Below are positions 57,000 to 64,000 of a stretch of DNA of 64,000 bases, one piece after another. This DNA comes from Sphingomonas faeni. Its GTDB lineage: Bacteria > Pseudomonadota > Alphaproteobacteria > Sphingomonadales > Sphingomonadaceae. The stretch spans positions 1 to 64,000 of the forward strand of contig NZ_JANBVH010000027.1 of NCBI RefSeq assembly GCF_024273235.1. Direction: 5' to 3'. The position numbers and the translations under genes were made by a program. Numbering within the stretch: the first letter of the stretch is position 1; every line of letters starts with the position of its first letter. Under the pieces are notes generated by a model. It did no database searches and had not been told where the DNA came from. It saw nothing but the letters and a program-made list of their open reading frames with translations.

Positions 57000-57070
57000 C
57001 GTTCGTGCTGAGCGAAGTCGAAGCACCTTTACCCGGGGCACACCCTTCGACTTCGCTCAGGGCGAACGGG
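57000..57070. repeat. Palindromic repeat, family G, copy 2
   Basis: GTTCGTGCTGAGCGAAGTCG-AAG facing CTTCGACTTCGCTCAGGGCG-AACGG, as at 38643-38711. Confidence 0.85.
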
Positions 57071-57129
57071 TAAGGGGCGGGCCAACACCGACCTGAAACA
57101 CAACCACAATCCGTGAATGAGCTTGCCTC

Positions 57130-57144
57130 GTTCGCGGATTGTTC
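57130..57144. promoter_or_regulatory. LexA (SOS) box upstream of mmcB
   Basis: GTTC-GCGGATT-GTTC, the perfect alphaproteobacterial LexA direct repeat, 12 nt before the chosen ATG. Its TTG inside is in frame with mmcB but is the operator, not a start. Confidence 0.9.
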
Positions 57145-57156
57145 TATTTCCGGGGT

Positions 57157-57666
57157 ATGCTCGACATGCCGCCGGACTCCTGCATCGACAAACCCGGACC
57201 CCCCCAGGATTCGTCCTTGTGCGCCGCCGACGTGGCGCGCGGGGTCATCCGGATGTTGCTGCGCCACGATCTCACCGCGATGACCGAAGTCCCGCTCGAC
57301 GGTGGCCGCCGGGCCGACCTGATGGCGGTGGATGCGCGCGGTCAGATCGTCATCGTCGAGATCAAGGTGTCGCGCGCCGACCTGCTCGGCGACGGGAAAT
57401 GGCCGGATTATCTCGGGCATTGCGACCGGTATTTCTGGGCGGTCCCCGCGGGGTTCGACGTCGGACCGTTGCACGGGCCTGCGTTCCTGCCCGAGCGGAC
57501 CGGGATCATCGTCGCGGATCGCTACGACGCGGCGATCGTGCGGGAGGCGCATACCATCCCCCTGCCCGCGCATGCCCGCAAACGCTGCACGCTGGCGTTC
57601 GCCAGGCGAGCCGCGCGCCGGTTGATCGCGCAGATGGACCCGGATGCCGACGGGTTGGCGTTTTAG
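57157..57666 (+). CDS. mmcB: MmcB-family DNA repair protein
   Basis: 169 residues. The MmcB family is SOS-induced in Caulobacter and helps survive mitomycin C. Family core: GVIRMLLRHDLTAMTEVPLD, GRRADLMAVDARGQIVIVEIK, DYLGHCDRYFWAVPAGFD and GIIVADRYDAAIVREAH. The D...E-x-K pattern with R..D resembles a nuclease-like PD-(D/E)XK fold. The start ATG 57157 is placed downstream of the LexA box; 57166 is an alternative. Confidence 0.9.
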   Translation: MLDMPPDSCIDKPGPPQDSSLCAADVARGVIRMLLRHDLTAMTEVPLDGGRRADLMAVDARGQIVIVEIKVSRADLLGDGKWPDYLGHCDRYFWAVPAGFDVGPLHGPAFLPERTGIIVADRYDAAIVREAHTIPLPAHARKRCTLAFARRAARRLIAQMDPDADGLAF

Positions 57667-57676
57667 GGTCTAGCGG

Positions 57677-57788
57677 GCTCCCCTCCCTGGAAGGGAGGGG
57701 TCGGGGGTGGGTCGGTTTCCGTATCGCGCAACGGTTGCGTCACGAGCCGGCCGACCCACCCCCAGCCCCTCCCTTCCAGGGAGGGGAG
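57677..57788. repeat. Palindromic repeat, family A, copy 5
   Basis: CTCCCCTCCCTGGAAGGGAG-GGGTCGGGGGTGGG facing CCGACCCACCCCCAGCCCCT-CCCTTCCAGGGAGGGG. It separates mmcB from the convergent ankyrin gene. Confidence 0.9.
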
Positions 57789-57829
57789 CGCGTTGTGGTT
57801 TTGGCGACCCCAGCCGCCGCCGCTCAAGC

Positions 57830-58435
57830 TTAGAATTTCGGCCCCGATACCGCTTTCCGCACCTTCTTCGGCGCATCCGCCAGCAGCTTCGACACCACCG
57901 GGTTACGCCCATCCTGCTTGGCATAGTCGCGTGCCGACATGCCGGCGATGATATCCGCCTGGTCGGGATCGGCATTCTCGTTCAGCAGCACGCGGATCAT
58001 CCCCACGTCGCGGCGCTGTACCGCGCGGATCAGCGGCGTTTCACCGGCCGAGTTGCCGAGGTTCGGGTTCGCCCCCGCCGCGGTCAGGATCGGGATCATG
58101 CCCGTCTGACCCAGCGTCACCGCGAGCAACAGCGGCGTGTTGCCCTTGCCGTCGCGCAGGTTCGCGTCCGCGCCCTTTTGCAGCAGGAAGCGCAGATAGA
58201 CCTCGTCGCCGCGCTTGATGACGATGTGGAGCGCGCCCTCCCCGTTCGTCACGTCGCGCGTGTTGATGATGTTGCTGCCCGGGCGGCCGAGCATCTCCAG
58301 CACTTCGTTGTTCTTGGCATCGCGCACCGCGGACAGGAACTTGTATCCCTCCGACTGGCCCTGCGCGAAGGCGGGCGCCGCCATACCGAGCGCGGGCGTC
58401 AGAAGGGCGGTGGCGAGCATCAGGCGAATACGCAT
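57830..58435 (-). CDS. Periplasmic ankyrin-repeat protein
   Basis: 201 residues. A signal peptide ending AAPAFAQ, followed by four or so ankyrin repeats: GALHIVIKRGDEVYLRFLLQ, NTPLLLAVTLGQTGMIPIL, and ETPLIRAVQRRDVGMIRVLL. Ankyrin proteins bind partners, and the export signal places this one in the periplasm or envelope. AAGGAAG lies 8 nt upstream of ATG 58435. It diverges from the SCO gene by 78 bp. Confidence 0.88.
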   Translation of the reverse strand: MRIRLMLATALLTPALGMAAPAFAQGQSEGYKFLSAVRDAKNNEVLEMLGRPGSNIINTRDVTNGEGALHIVIKRGDEVYLRFLLQKGADANLRDGKGNTPLLLAVTLGQTGMIPILTAAGANPNLGNSAGETPLIRAVQRRDVGMIRVLLNENADPDQADIIAGMSARDYAKQDGRNPVVSKLLADAPKKVRKAVSGPKF

Positions 58436-58513
58436 CGAGAGACTTCCTTGGTTCGTCCTGGATATTGGCGACGCTTGCGCCGCAGTAGCGAACAGATCAA
58501 GGCTGGCGGCATC

Positions 58514-59107
58514 ATGACCCTTCGTTTCATCCTTTGTGCGCTCGCCCTGCCCGCCTTGGCGTTGGCGGCCTGCAACTCGTCCCAGCCCCCCGCCAAACCG
58601 CCGCTCGAAGGCGCCCGGATCGGCGGTCCCTTCGCGTTGACCGACCAGAACGGGCGGGTCGTTAGCGAGCGCAACTTCAACGGCAAATACCGGATCATGT
58701 ATTTCGGCTACACCTTCTGTCCCGATGTGTGTCCGACGGATGTCCAGGCGATCGGTGCCGCGGTGAAAAAGCTCGAGGCGAGCGACCCCGCGATCGCCGC
58801 GAAGATCGTGCCGGTGTTCGTGACCGTCGATCCGGCGCGCGACACCCCCGCGGTACTCAAGCAGTTCGTCTCCGCCTTCCACCCGCGGATGGTCGGCCTG
58901 ACCGGCAGTCCGCAAGCGATCGACCGGATCAAGACCGAGTATGCGGTGTATTCGAGCAAGGGCGACGCCTCCCCCGGCGGCGGCTACCTCGTAAACCACA
59001 GCCGCCAGGCCTATCTGATGGACCCGGACGGCAGGCCGATCGCTTTGCTGCCGCAGGAACAAGGGCCCGACGCGGTGGCGACAGAGATCAAGCGCTGGGT
59101 ATCGTGA
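58514..59107 (+). CDS. SCO1/SenC-family copper protein
   Basis: 197 residues. A signal with lipobox ALAAC, then the thioredoxin-like SCO fold with copper/redox motif YTFCPDVCPTDVQ and a conserved His later (LVNHSRQAYLMD). SCO proteins deliver copper to the CuA site of cytochrome c oxidase. It overlaps the next gene by 4 nt. Confidence 0.93.
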   Translation: MTLRFILCALALPALALAACNSSQPPAKPPLEGARIGGPFALTDQNGRVVSERNFNGKYRIMYFGYTFCPDVCPTDVQAIGAAVKKLEASDPAIAAKIVPVFVTVDPARDTPAVLKQFVSAFHPRMVGLTGSPQAIDRIKTEYAVYSSKGDASPGGGYLVNHSRQAYLMDPDGRPIALLPQEQGPDAVATEIKRWVS

Positions 59108-59538
59108 GCACGCGCTTCTGGGAAGATACGCCGATCGAGCAACTCGATCGCGGCCAATGGGAAGCCTTGTGCGACGGCTGCGGCAAATGCTGCATCCACA
59201 AGCTGGAGGACGAGGAGACCGGCGAACTCGTCGCGACCAACGTCTCGTGCCGCCTGCTCGACCGGCGCAGCGGGCAATGCTCCGATTACCGCCACCGCCA
59301 CGCCTATGTGCCCGAATGCGTGCGGCTGACGACCGGCAACGTCCACGGGATCGATTGGCTGCCCTCGACCTGTGCCTACCGCCTGCGCGCGGCCGGCGAG
59401 CAGCTCCCCGAGTGGCATTACCTCGTCTGCGGCGACCGCGAGGCGGTGCACCGCGCCAAGCAATCGGTGCGCGGCTGGACGGTCAGCGAGGACGAGGCGG
59501 GCGAGCTGGAATATCACGTGATCGACCGCGAATTGTGA
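59104..59538 (+). CDS. YcgN/UPF0260-family cysteine-cluster protein
   Basis: 144 residues. The CxxC-x-C-C cluster (LCDGCGKCCIHKLEDE) and further cysteines (SCRLLD, ECVRLTT, STCAYRL) define the family, thought to bind zinc or an iron-sulfur cluster. GTG start overlapping the SCO stop; the stop is 4 nt before the metallopeptidase GTG. Confidence 0.9.
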   Translation: MSTRFWEDTPIEQLDRGQWEALCDGCGKCCIHKLEDEETGELVATNVSCRLLDRRSGQCSDYRHRHAYVPECVRLTTGNVHGIDWLPSTCAYRLRAAGEQLPEWHYLVCGDREAVHRAKQSVRGWTVSEDEAGELEYHVIDREL

Positions 59539-59542
59539 GCCG

Positions 59543-60217
59543 GTGATAGAAGGCCTGCAGATCGTCCGTCACCCTCGCGCCCGTCGTGCGCGACTGTCGA
59601 TCGATCCTGCGAGCGGCCGGGCGCGGCTCGTTCTTCCCAAGCGGGCGGCGCTGAAGCAGGCATTGGCCTGGGCCGAGGACAAGGCCGACTGGATCGCCGA
59701 ACAGCGCGCCCTGCTCCCCCAGCCCCGCCCCTTCGTCCCCGGCGTAGTCCTCACCGTCGCCGACGAACCGCTGACGATCGAGTGGACACCGGGCAGCCGC
59801 CGCACCGTCGTTCGCGAAGGCTCGGTACTGTCGCTGTCGGGGCCCCACGAAACGATCGCGCGTCGCGTCGAGGCCTGGCTGAAACGCACCGCGCTCGCCA
59901 TGCTGGAAACCGAAACCGCCGAATACGCCGCCAAGGCGAAGGTCAGCGTCGCCCAAGTCGCGGTCGGTGATGCGAAAGGCCGCTGGGGCAGTTGCGCATC
60001 GAGCGGCGTGATCCGCTACAGCTGGCGCCTGATCCTCGCGCCGAGCTGGGTCCGCCGCGCCACCGTCGCGCATGAAGTCGCGCACCGCGTCCACATGAAC
60101 CACGCACCGGTCTTCCACGCGCTGGTCGAGCAGCTCTACGGCGAGGACCCTACGCCCGCGCGCGTCTGGTTACGCACGCACGGCGCGGAGCTTCACTGGT
60201 TCGGGCGGTCGTCCTGA
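59543..60217 (+). CDS. YgjP-like zinc metallopeptidase (M48/WLM-related)
   Basis: 224 residues. The zinc motif HEVAHRVHMNHAPVFH and WGSCASSGVIRYSWRLILAP identify the YgjP/DUF45 group. Substrate is unknown. GTG start; the last 25 nt overlap the 3' end of the penicillin-binding protein gene on the other strand. Confidence 0.88.
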   Translation: MIEGLQIVRHPRARRARLSIDPASGRARLVLPKRAALKQALAWAEDKADWIAEQRALLPQPRPFVPGVVLTVADEPLTIEWTPGSRRTVVREGSVLSLSGPHETIARRVEAWLKRTALAMLETETAEYAAKAKVSVAQVAVGDAKGRWGSCASSGVIRYSWRLILAPSWVRRATVAHEVAHRVHMNHAPVFHALVEQLYGEDPTPARVWLRTHGAELHWFGRSS

Positions 60218-62412
60218 TACCGGCGATCCTGATTGCGGTCGTCCTGGTAGCGGCCATCCTGATACCGGCCATCCTGATACCGATCGCGCGGCACGTCACG
60301 GGTTAGCGGCTGGCGTCCTGCCGGTTGCTCCTGACGCGGCTGATTGCGGCCGGTGACACGATCGATCCAGTCCTGATTCATCTGCTGCGGTGGCGCCGGT
60401 GGCGCGGCCGGCGTCTCGGGCTGGTCCGCATCGGGCCGGGGGATCGCATCGCCGGTCTGCGCGTCGGTCGGTACCGGCGGCTCGCCCGGATCGATCGGAT
60501 TGCCGTCCGCATCGACCGCCATCTGGCCATTGTCGGGCTGGCCGAAATAGCTCTCCTCGTCGGGTTCGAGCTGCCACTCGGGTAGGGTCACCTTCGTATC
60601 GAACTGCTCGATCGGACGGTTGGCGGTCGCGGGCTTCATGAACGCCGCCCAGGCACGCGCCGGTGCCTGGCCACCATGCAGGCCGGCGATCGGCTTGGCG
60701 TCGTCACGCCCCATCCACACGCCGGTCGTGATGCCGCTGGAGAAGCCCAGGAACCAGCCATCCTTCGACGAGCTGGTCGTCCCCGTCTTGCCCGCGACCG
60801 GGCGGCCGATCTGCGCCGCGCGGCCGGTGCCGGTGTTGACCGCGGTCTGGAGCAGATCGGTCATCTCGGCCGCGACATAGGGCGCGACGAGCACATGGCT
60901 GCGGTCGACCTCATGCGTGTAGATCGTCTGGCCGTTCGCAGTGACGCGCGTGATCCCGTACGGCGTGACCGCGACGCCCTTGCTGGCGACCGACGCGAAC
61001 GCGCGCGTCATGTCGATCACGCGGACCTCTGACGTGCCGAGCACCATCGACGGATGCACGTTGACCGGCGTCGTGATGCCGAACCGGCGCGCCATGTCGG
61101 CGACCGTGTTGAAGCCGACTTCCTGACCCAGCTTGGCGGCGATGGTATTGAGCGAATAGGCGAAGGCGGTGCGCAGCGACACCGCGCCGGAATTGCGCCG
61201 GGAATCGTTGCGCGGGCTCCAGCCCTGGATCGTGACGGGTTCGTCGACGACCGAATCCTCCGGCTTGTGGCCCGCCTCCAGCGCGGCGAGGTAGACGAAC
61301 AGCTTGAACGCCGAGCCCGGCTGGCGGACCGCCTGCGTCGCGCGGTTGTAGATCGACGAGACGTAATCCTTGCCGCCGACCATCGCGCGCACTTCGCCGC
61401 CACGATCGAGCGCGACTAGGGCGCCCTGCGCGCCGGCCGGGGCATTGGCGCGGATCGCCGCATCGGCCTGCCGCTGCATGTTGAGATCGAGCGTCGTCCA
61501 GACTTCCAGGGGCTCGGTGGTCTCGTCGATCAGCGTGTCGAGCTGCGGCAGCGCCCAGTCGGTGAAATAGCGGACGCTGTTCTGCTTGGGCTCGGGCGCC
61601 AGTTTCAGGCCGGATACGTCCGCATCGGCAGCCTCGGACGCGGTGATCGCGCCGGTTTCCTGCATCGTTTCCAGCACGACGCCGGCGCGGCCCATCGCGG
61701 CCTCGGCATCGGCGGTCGGCGAGTAGTTGGACGGTGCCTTGACCAGGCCGGCGATCACCGCGGCCTCGGCGAGGCTCAGGTGATCCGCGCCGTGGCCGAA
61801 GAATTTCCGGCTCGCCGCGTCGATTCCGTAGGCGCCGCCGCCGTAATAGACCTTGTTCAGATAGAGTTCGAGGATTTGATCCTTCGAAAACTTCCATTCG
61901 AGCGCGAACGCCAGAATACCCTCGCGGAATTTGCGGCCGAACTTCTTCTGGTTGTTGAGGAAGACGGTCCGCGCGAGCTGCTGCGTGATCGTCGAGCCGC
62001 CTTGCGTCCAGTGGCCGCGATCGAACCGCACCTTCACCGAGCGTGCGATGCCAACCGGATCGACGCCGATATGCGAGCGGAAGCGGCGATCCTCGACCGA
62101 GACGGTCGCGTCGCGCATGACCTTGGGGATCTGTCCGTAGGGCAGCCATTCGCCGAAGCTCGGCCCCATCGACACGATCACGGTGCCGTCGGCGGCATGG
62201 ACGCGGATCATCTGGCCGTTGGGCGAGGATTTCAGGCTGTCGAAACTCGGCAGCTGCGACATGGCGACGTACACCGCGATCGCCAGCGCTCCGAGCGCGA
62301 GGACGCCGATTCCGACGCAGAGCTGCAGGAACACGACCAGCCGTCGCCGCCAGCGTGACGCCGGGGGAGTTGGGGACCGACGAGACGGGGAAGCAGAACG
62401 CGTACGAGCCAT
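60193..62412 (-). CDS. Class A penicillin-binding protein (PBP1A type)
   Basis: 739 residues, a bifunctional glycosyltransferase-transpeptidase building peptidoglycan. One membrane helix (about 25-50), the transglycosylase with catalytic E107 (VSVEDRRFRSH) and GGSTITQQLAR, then the transpeptidase with S367-x-x-K370 (PGSAFK), SLN at 420-422 and KTG at 542-544. The C-terminal end has a Gln/Asp/Arg tail with repeats of RYQDG/RYQDD (about 700-739), not part of the fold. Confidence 0.95.
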   Translation of the reverse strand: MARTRSASPSRRSPTPPASRWRRRLVVFLQLCVGIGVLALGALAIAVYVAMSQLPSFDSLKSSPNGQMIRVHAADGTVIVSMGPSFGEWLPYGQIPKVMRDATVSVEDRRFRSHIGVDPVGIARSVKVRFDRGHWTQGGSTITQQLARTVFLNNQKKFGRKFREGILAFALEWKFSKDQILELYLNKVYYGGGAYGIDAASRKFFGHGADHLSLAEAAVIAGLVKAPSNYSPTADAEAAMGRAGVVLETMQETGAITASEAADADVSGLKLAPEPKQNSVRYFTDWALPQLDTLIDETTEPLEVWTTLDLNMQRQADAAIRANAPAGAQGALVALDRGGEVRAMVGGKDYVSSIYNRATQAVRQPGSAFKLFVYLAALEAGHKPEDSVVDEPVTIQGWSPRNDSRRNSGAVSLRTAFAYSLNTIAAKLGQEVGFNTVADMARRFGITTPVNVHPSMVLGTSEVRVIDMTRAFASVASKGVAVTPYGITRVTANGQTIYTHEVDRSHVLVAPYVAAEMTDLLQTAVNTGTGRAAQIGRPVAGKTGTTSSSKDGWFLGFSSGITTGVWMGRDDAKPIAGLHGGQAPARAWAAFMKPATANRPIEQFDTKVTLPEWQLEPDEESYFGQPDNGQMAVDADGNPIDPGEPPVPTDAQTGDAIPRPDADQPETPAAPPAPPQQMNQDWIDRVTGRNQPRQEQPAGRQPLTRDVPRDRYQDGRYQDGRYQDDRNQDRRYQDDRPNQ
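60199..60290. repeat. 15-bp tandem repeats in the 3' end of the PBP gene
   Basis: On the minus strand about six 15-bp units encode variants of R-Y-Q-D-G/D (RYQDGRYQDGRYQDDRNQDR, then RYQDD). Unit sequence resembles ATCCTGATACCGGCC on the plus strand. Confidence 0.8.
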
Positions 62413-62456
62413 GTGGCCGCAGAATTACGCGCGATATCCCCGCCCTACAAGCAGCA

Positions 62457-62873
62457 TCAAGCCGCAGCGTTCGCTTTGCGCGGTCGGAATTCGAGCGACA
62501 GCGAATTCATGCAATAGCGCTGGCCGGTCGGCGGCGGGCCGTCCGGGAAGACATGGCCCATATGGCTGTCGCAGCGTGCGCACCGCGTCTCGATGCGGGT
62601 CATGCCGTGGCTGCGATCAGCATGATCAGTGACAGCATCGGGACCGATCGGCCGGGTGAAGCTGGGCCAGCCCGACCCGGAATCATATTTGTCGGCGCTG
62701 TCGAACAGTTCGTTGCTGCACGCGGCACAGCGATAGATGCCGTCGGCCTTGTTGTCGTTGAGTGCGCCCGCGAACGCACGCTCGGTCCCCGCCTCGCGCA
62801 GCACATGATATTGCTCGGGGGTCAGGTGCTTGCGCCATTCGGCCTCAGAAAGATTAAGCTGGTCCATGGACAT
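62457..62873 (-). CDS. msrB: Peptide methionine-R-sulfoxide reductase MsrB
   Basis: 138 residues. Repairs Met-R-sulfoxide. Zinc cysteines in RCAACSNELF and RCARCDSHMGH, catalytic Cys in RYCMNSLSLEF. Length is standard. Located 44 nt upstream of the PBP gene on the same strand, so they may share a transcript. Confidence 0.95.
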   Translation of the reverse strand: MSMDQLNLSEAEWRKHLTPEQYHVLREAGTERAFAGALNDNKADGIYRCAACSNELFDSADKYDSGSGWPSFTRPIGPDAVTDHADRSHGMTRIETRCARCDSHMGHVFPDGPPPTGQRYCMNSLSLEFRPRKANAAA

Positions 62874-62898
62874 GCATCTCGCGTTGGCGGGGCGATTT

Positions 62899-63987
62899 TC
62901 AAGGTTGCCCCATTCTGGTTGCGTTCGCGATGACCTGGATCAGTGCGGGGCGCATGAAGGGGAGCAACCACGCGGCGCGTTCGCTCTCCGCGACCTGGCG
63001 GACGATGCTGGCGATGCCGATCGGGCGGGCGAGGCGGCGGGCGAAATCCTCCTGCCACCGCGCCGCCGAAGCAGGACCGCAGCGGACATAGGCGTCGGCG
63101 GCCGCGACTCCGCTGGCCAGCGCGATGCCCATGCCTTCGCCAGCGAGCGAGGGGATGACGCCGGCCTGGTCGCCGAGCCGGAATGTCGCATCGACGCCCG
63201 CGCGTTGCCGCCAGCCATAGGGGACGTTGGCGATCGCATCGATCGGCGCGCGTCCGTCGATCAGGGCGACCCATTCGCCGAGCGCGGGCATCTCGCGACC
63301 CAGCGCCTCGAGTAACTGCGCCGGGGATCCAGCGGCCTGAAGCCTCGATCGATGCACCGCCATGCACAGGTTTGCGGTGCCGTCCTCCTGCAGCGCGAGG
63401 CCCGCATAGCCGCGGTCGAACAGGTGCAGCTCGATCCCCCCATCGAGCGCCGAGCGGAGCGCCGGAGAGGGGGCGATACGGACGCGCAGCCCCAGCGTCG
63501 GGTCGGATCCGCGCGCGTCTTCCGGCCGTGCCATCCCGCGAACGTCGTGCTTGCCGCTGGCGAGGAACAGCGCGTCGGGGGCGAACGTCGCGCCGTCCGC
63601 GGTGCGGACCGTCATGCCGTCGATCTCGCGCACGGTGACGCCGCGCTCGACCGGGGTACCGAGCCTTGCGGCTTCCGCCAGCATGACCGTGTCCAGCCGG
63701 TGGCGCGTGATCGACACCGCGGGACGGGGGAGGGCGGCATCCGCGCGTCGCGTACCTGCGTAGATGCGGGCACGCGTCACGCGCGCCGGGTTGAGCGTGT
63801 CGGGATCGATACCGAGGTCCGCGAGGGTCTCCAGTGTCCGCCAGCTGAGGAACCCGCCGCAGATCGCATCGCCGGTCTCGCGCGATCGTTCGACGAGCAG
63901 ATGCGGCAGGCCGGCGCGCGCCAACCGAATCGCGGTCGCGGCCCCGGCGAGCCCGCCGCCGACGATCAGCGCAGGCGTTCGACGCAT
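62899..63987 (-). CDS. FAD-dependent oxidoreductase (geranylgeranyl-reductase/halogenase-like)
   Basis: 362 residues. FAD-binding fold at the start (LIVGGGLAGAATAIRLARAG) and the second FAD motif GDQAGVIPSLAGEGMGIALA. The middle SRETGDAICGGFLSWRTLE resembles geranylgeranyl reductase-type flavoproteins; some sphingomonad relatives lie beside type III polyketide synthases, and the next gene lies outside the window. Substrate is unknown. It ends 25 nt before the msrB start. Confidence 0.85.
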   Translation of the reverse strand: MRRTPALIVGGGLAGAATAIRLARAGLPHLLVERSRETGDAICGGFLSWRTLETLADLGIDPDTLNPARVTRARIYAGTRRADAALPRPAVSITRHRLDTVMLAEAARLGTPVERGVTVREIDGMTVRTADGATFAPDALFLASGKHDVRGMARPEDARGSDPTLGLRVRIAPSPALRSALDGGIELHLFDRGYAGLALQEDGTANLCMAVHRSRLQAAGSPAQLLEALGREMPALGEWVALIDGRAPIDAIANVPYGWRQRAGVDATFRLGDQAGVIPSLAGEGMGIALASGVAAADAYVRCGPASAARWQEDFARRLARPIGIASIVRQVAESERAAWLLPFMRPALIQVIANATRMGQP

Positions 63988-64000
63988 AACCGGAACGGAA

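Noticed and set aside
57139-57156. TTG start for mmcB at 57139
   Set aside because: It lies within the LexA box.

Overview
The window reads as a piece of chromosome from a Sphingomonas-like alphaproteobacterium. The DNA is GC-rich, with many 4-nt ATGA/GTGA stop-start overlaps and many GTG/TTG starts. Supporting markers are a TonB-dependent receptor, OprB and DcaP-like porins, LexA boxes of the GAAC-N7-GAAC type, and family genes typical of sphingomonads (DUF1491, DUF6489, DUF3576, MmcB). No phage, transposase, CRISPR array or rRNA was found. The genes are dense, housekeeping and almost all intact; only the first gene (a porin) is cut by the window edge.

Left part (1-12 kb): a DcaP-like porin diverges from acsA, acsA overlaps a LuxR-type response regulator, and a large symporter-fused hybrid histidine kinase converges on them. 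Together these look like a CrbS/CrbR (MxtR/ErdR)-type acetate switch placed beside its expected target. Two tRNA-Gly genes (TCC and GCC) then bracket a TonB receptor and a GntR/FCD regulator. From 12.2 to 17.9 kb lies the SOS mutasome cassette imuA-imuB-dnaE2, with a LexA box just before imuA.

Middle part (18-38 kb): a thioredoxin-TPR/LON/Trm112-like/DUF2238 run, bluB, a Coq6/UbiH-type hydroxylase, ftsK, an OprB porin, lolA, xth-ribA-DUF218, HAD-yggS, a ThiE-like gene, an outer-membrane protein, then DUF3576-leuS-lptE-holA. leuS carries an in-frame copy of a palindromic repeat that is otherwise intergenic.

Origin region (38-57 kb): a minus-strand run DUF6489-mnmE-mnmG-rsmG-parA-parB carries two perfect ParB sites and one weak one. 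It is followed by terC, rho, hemJ and hemE on minus, a 328-bp spacer with about six DnaA boxes, and then a plus-strand run ppsR-maf-aroE-coaE-dnaQ-hpf-ptsN and onward. The spacer next to hemE is almost certainly oriC, because gene orientation switches there and hemE flanks oriC in Caulobacter. A fourth parS-like site lies in aroE.

Right part (55-64 kb): a thioesterase, DUF1491, a SleB-like hydrolase, LexA-box-preceded mmcB, an ankyrin protein, an SCO-type protein, a YcgN-like protein, a YgjP-like metallopeptidase, a class A penicillin-binding protein, msrB and a FAD-dependent oxidoreductase.

Small inverted-repeat elements of at least eight sequence families fill the intergenic gaps. Starts were chosen by eye from ribosome-binding sites, overlaps and family N-termini; no database search was run.
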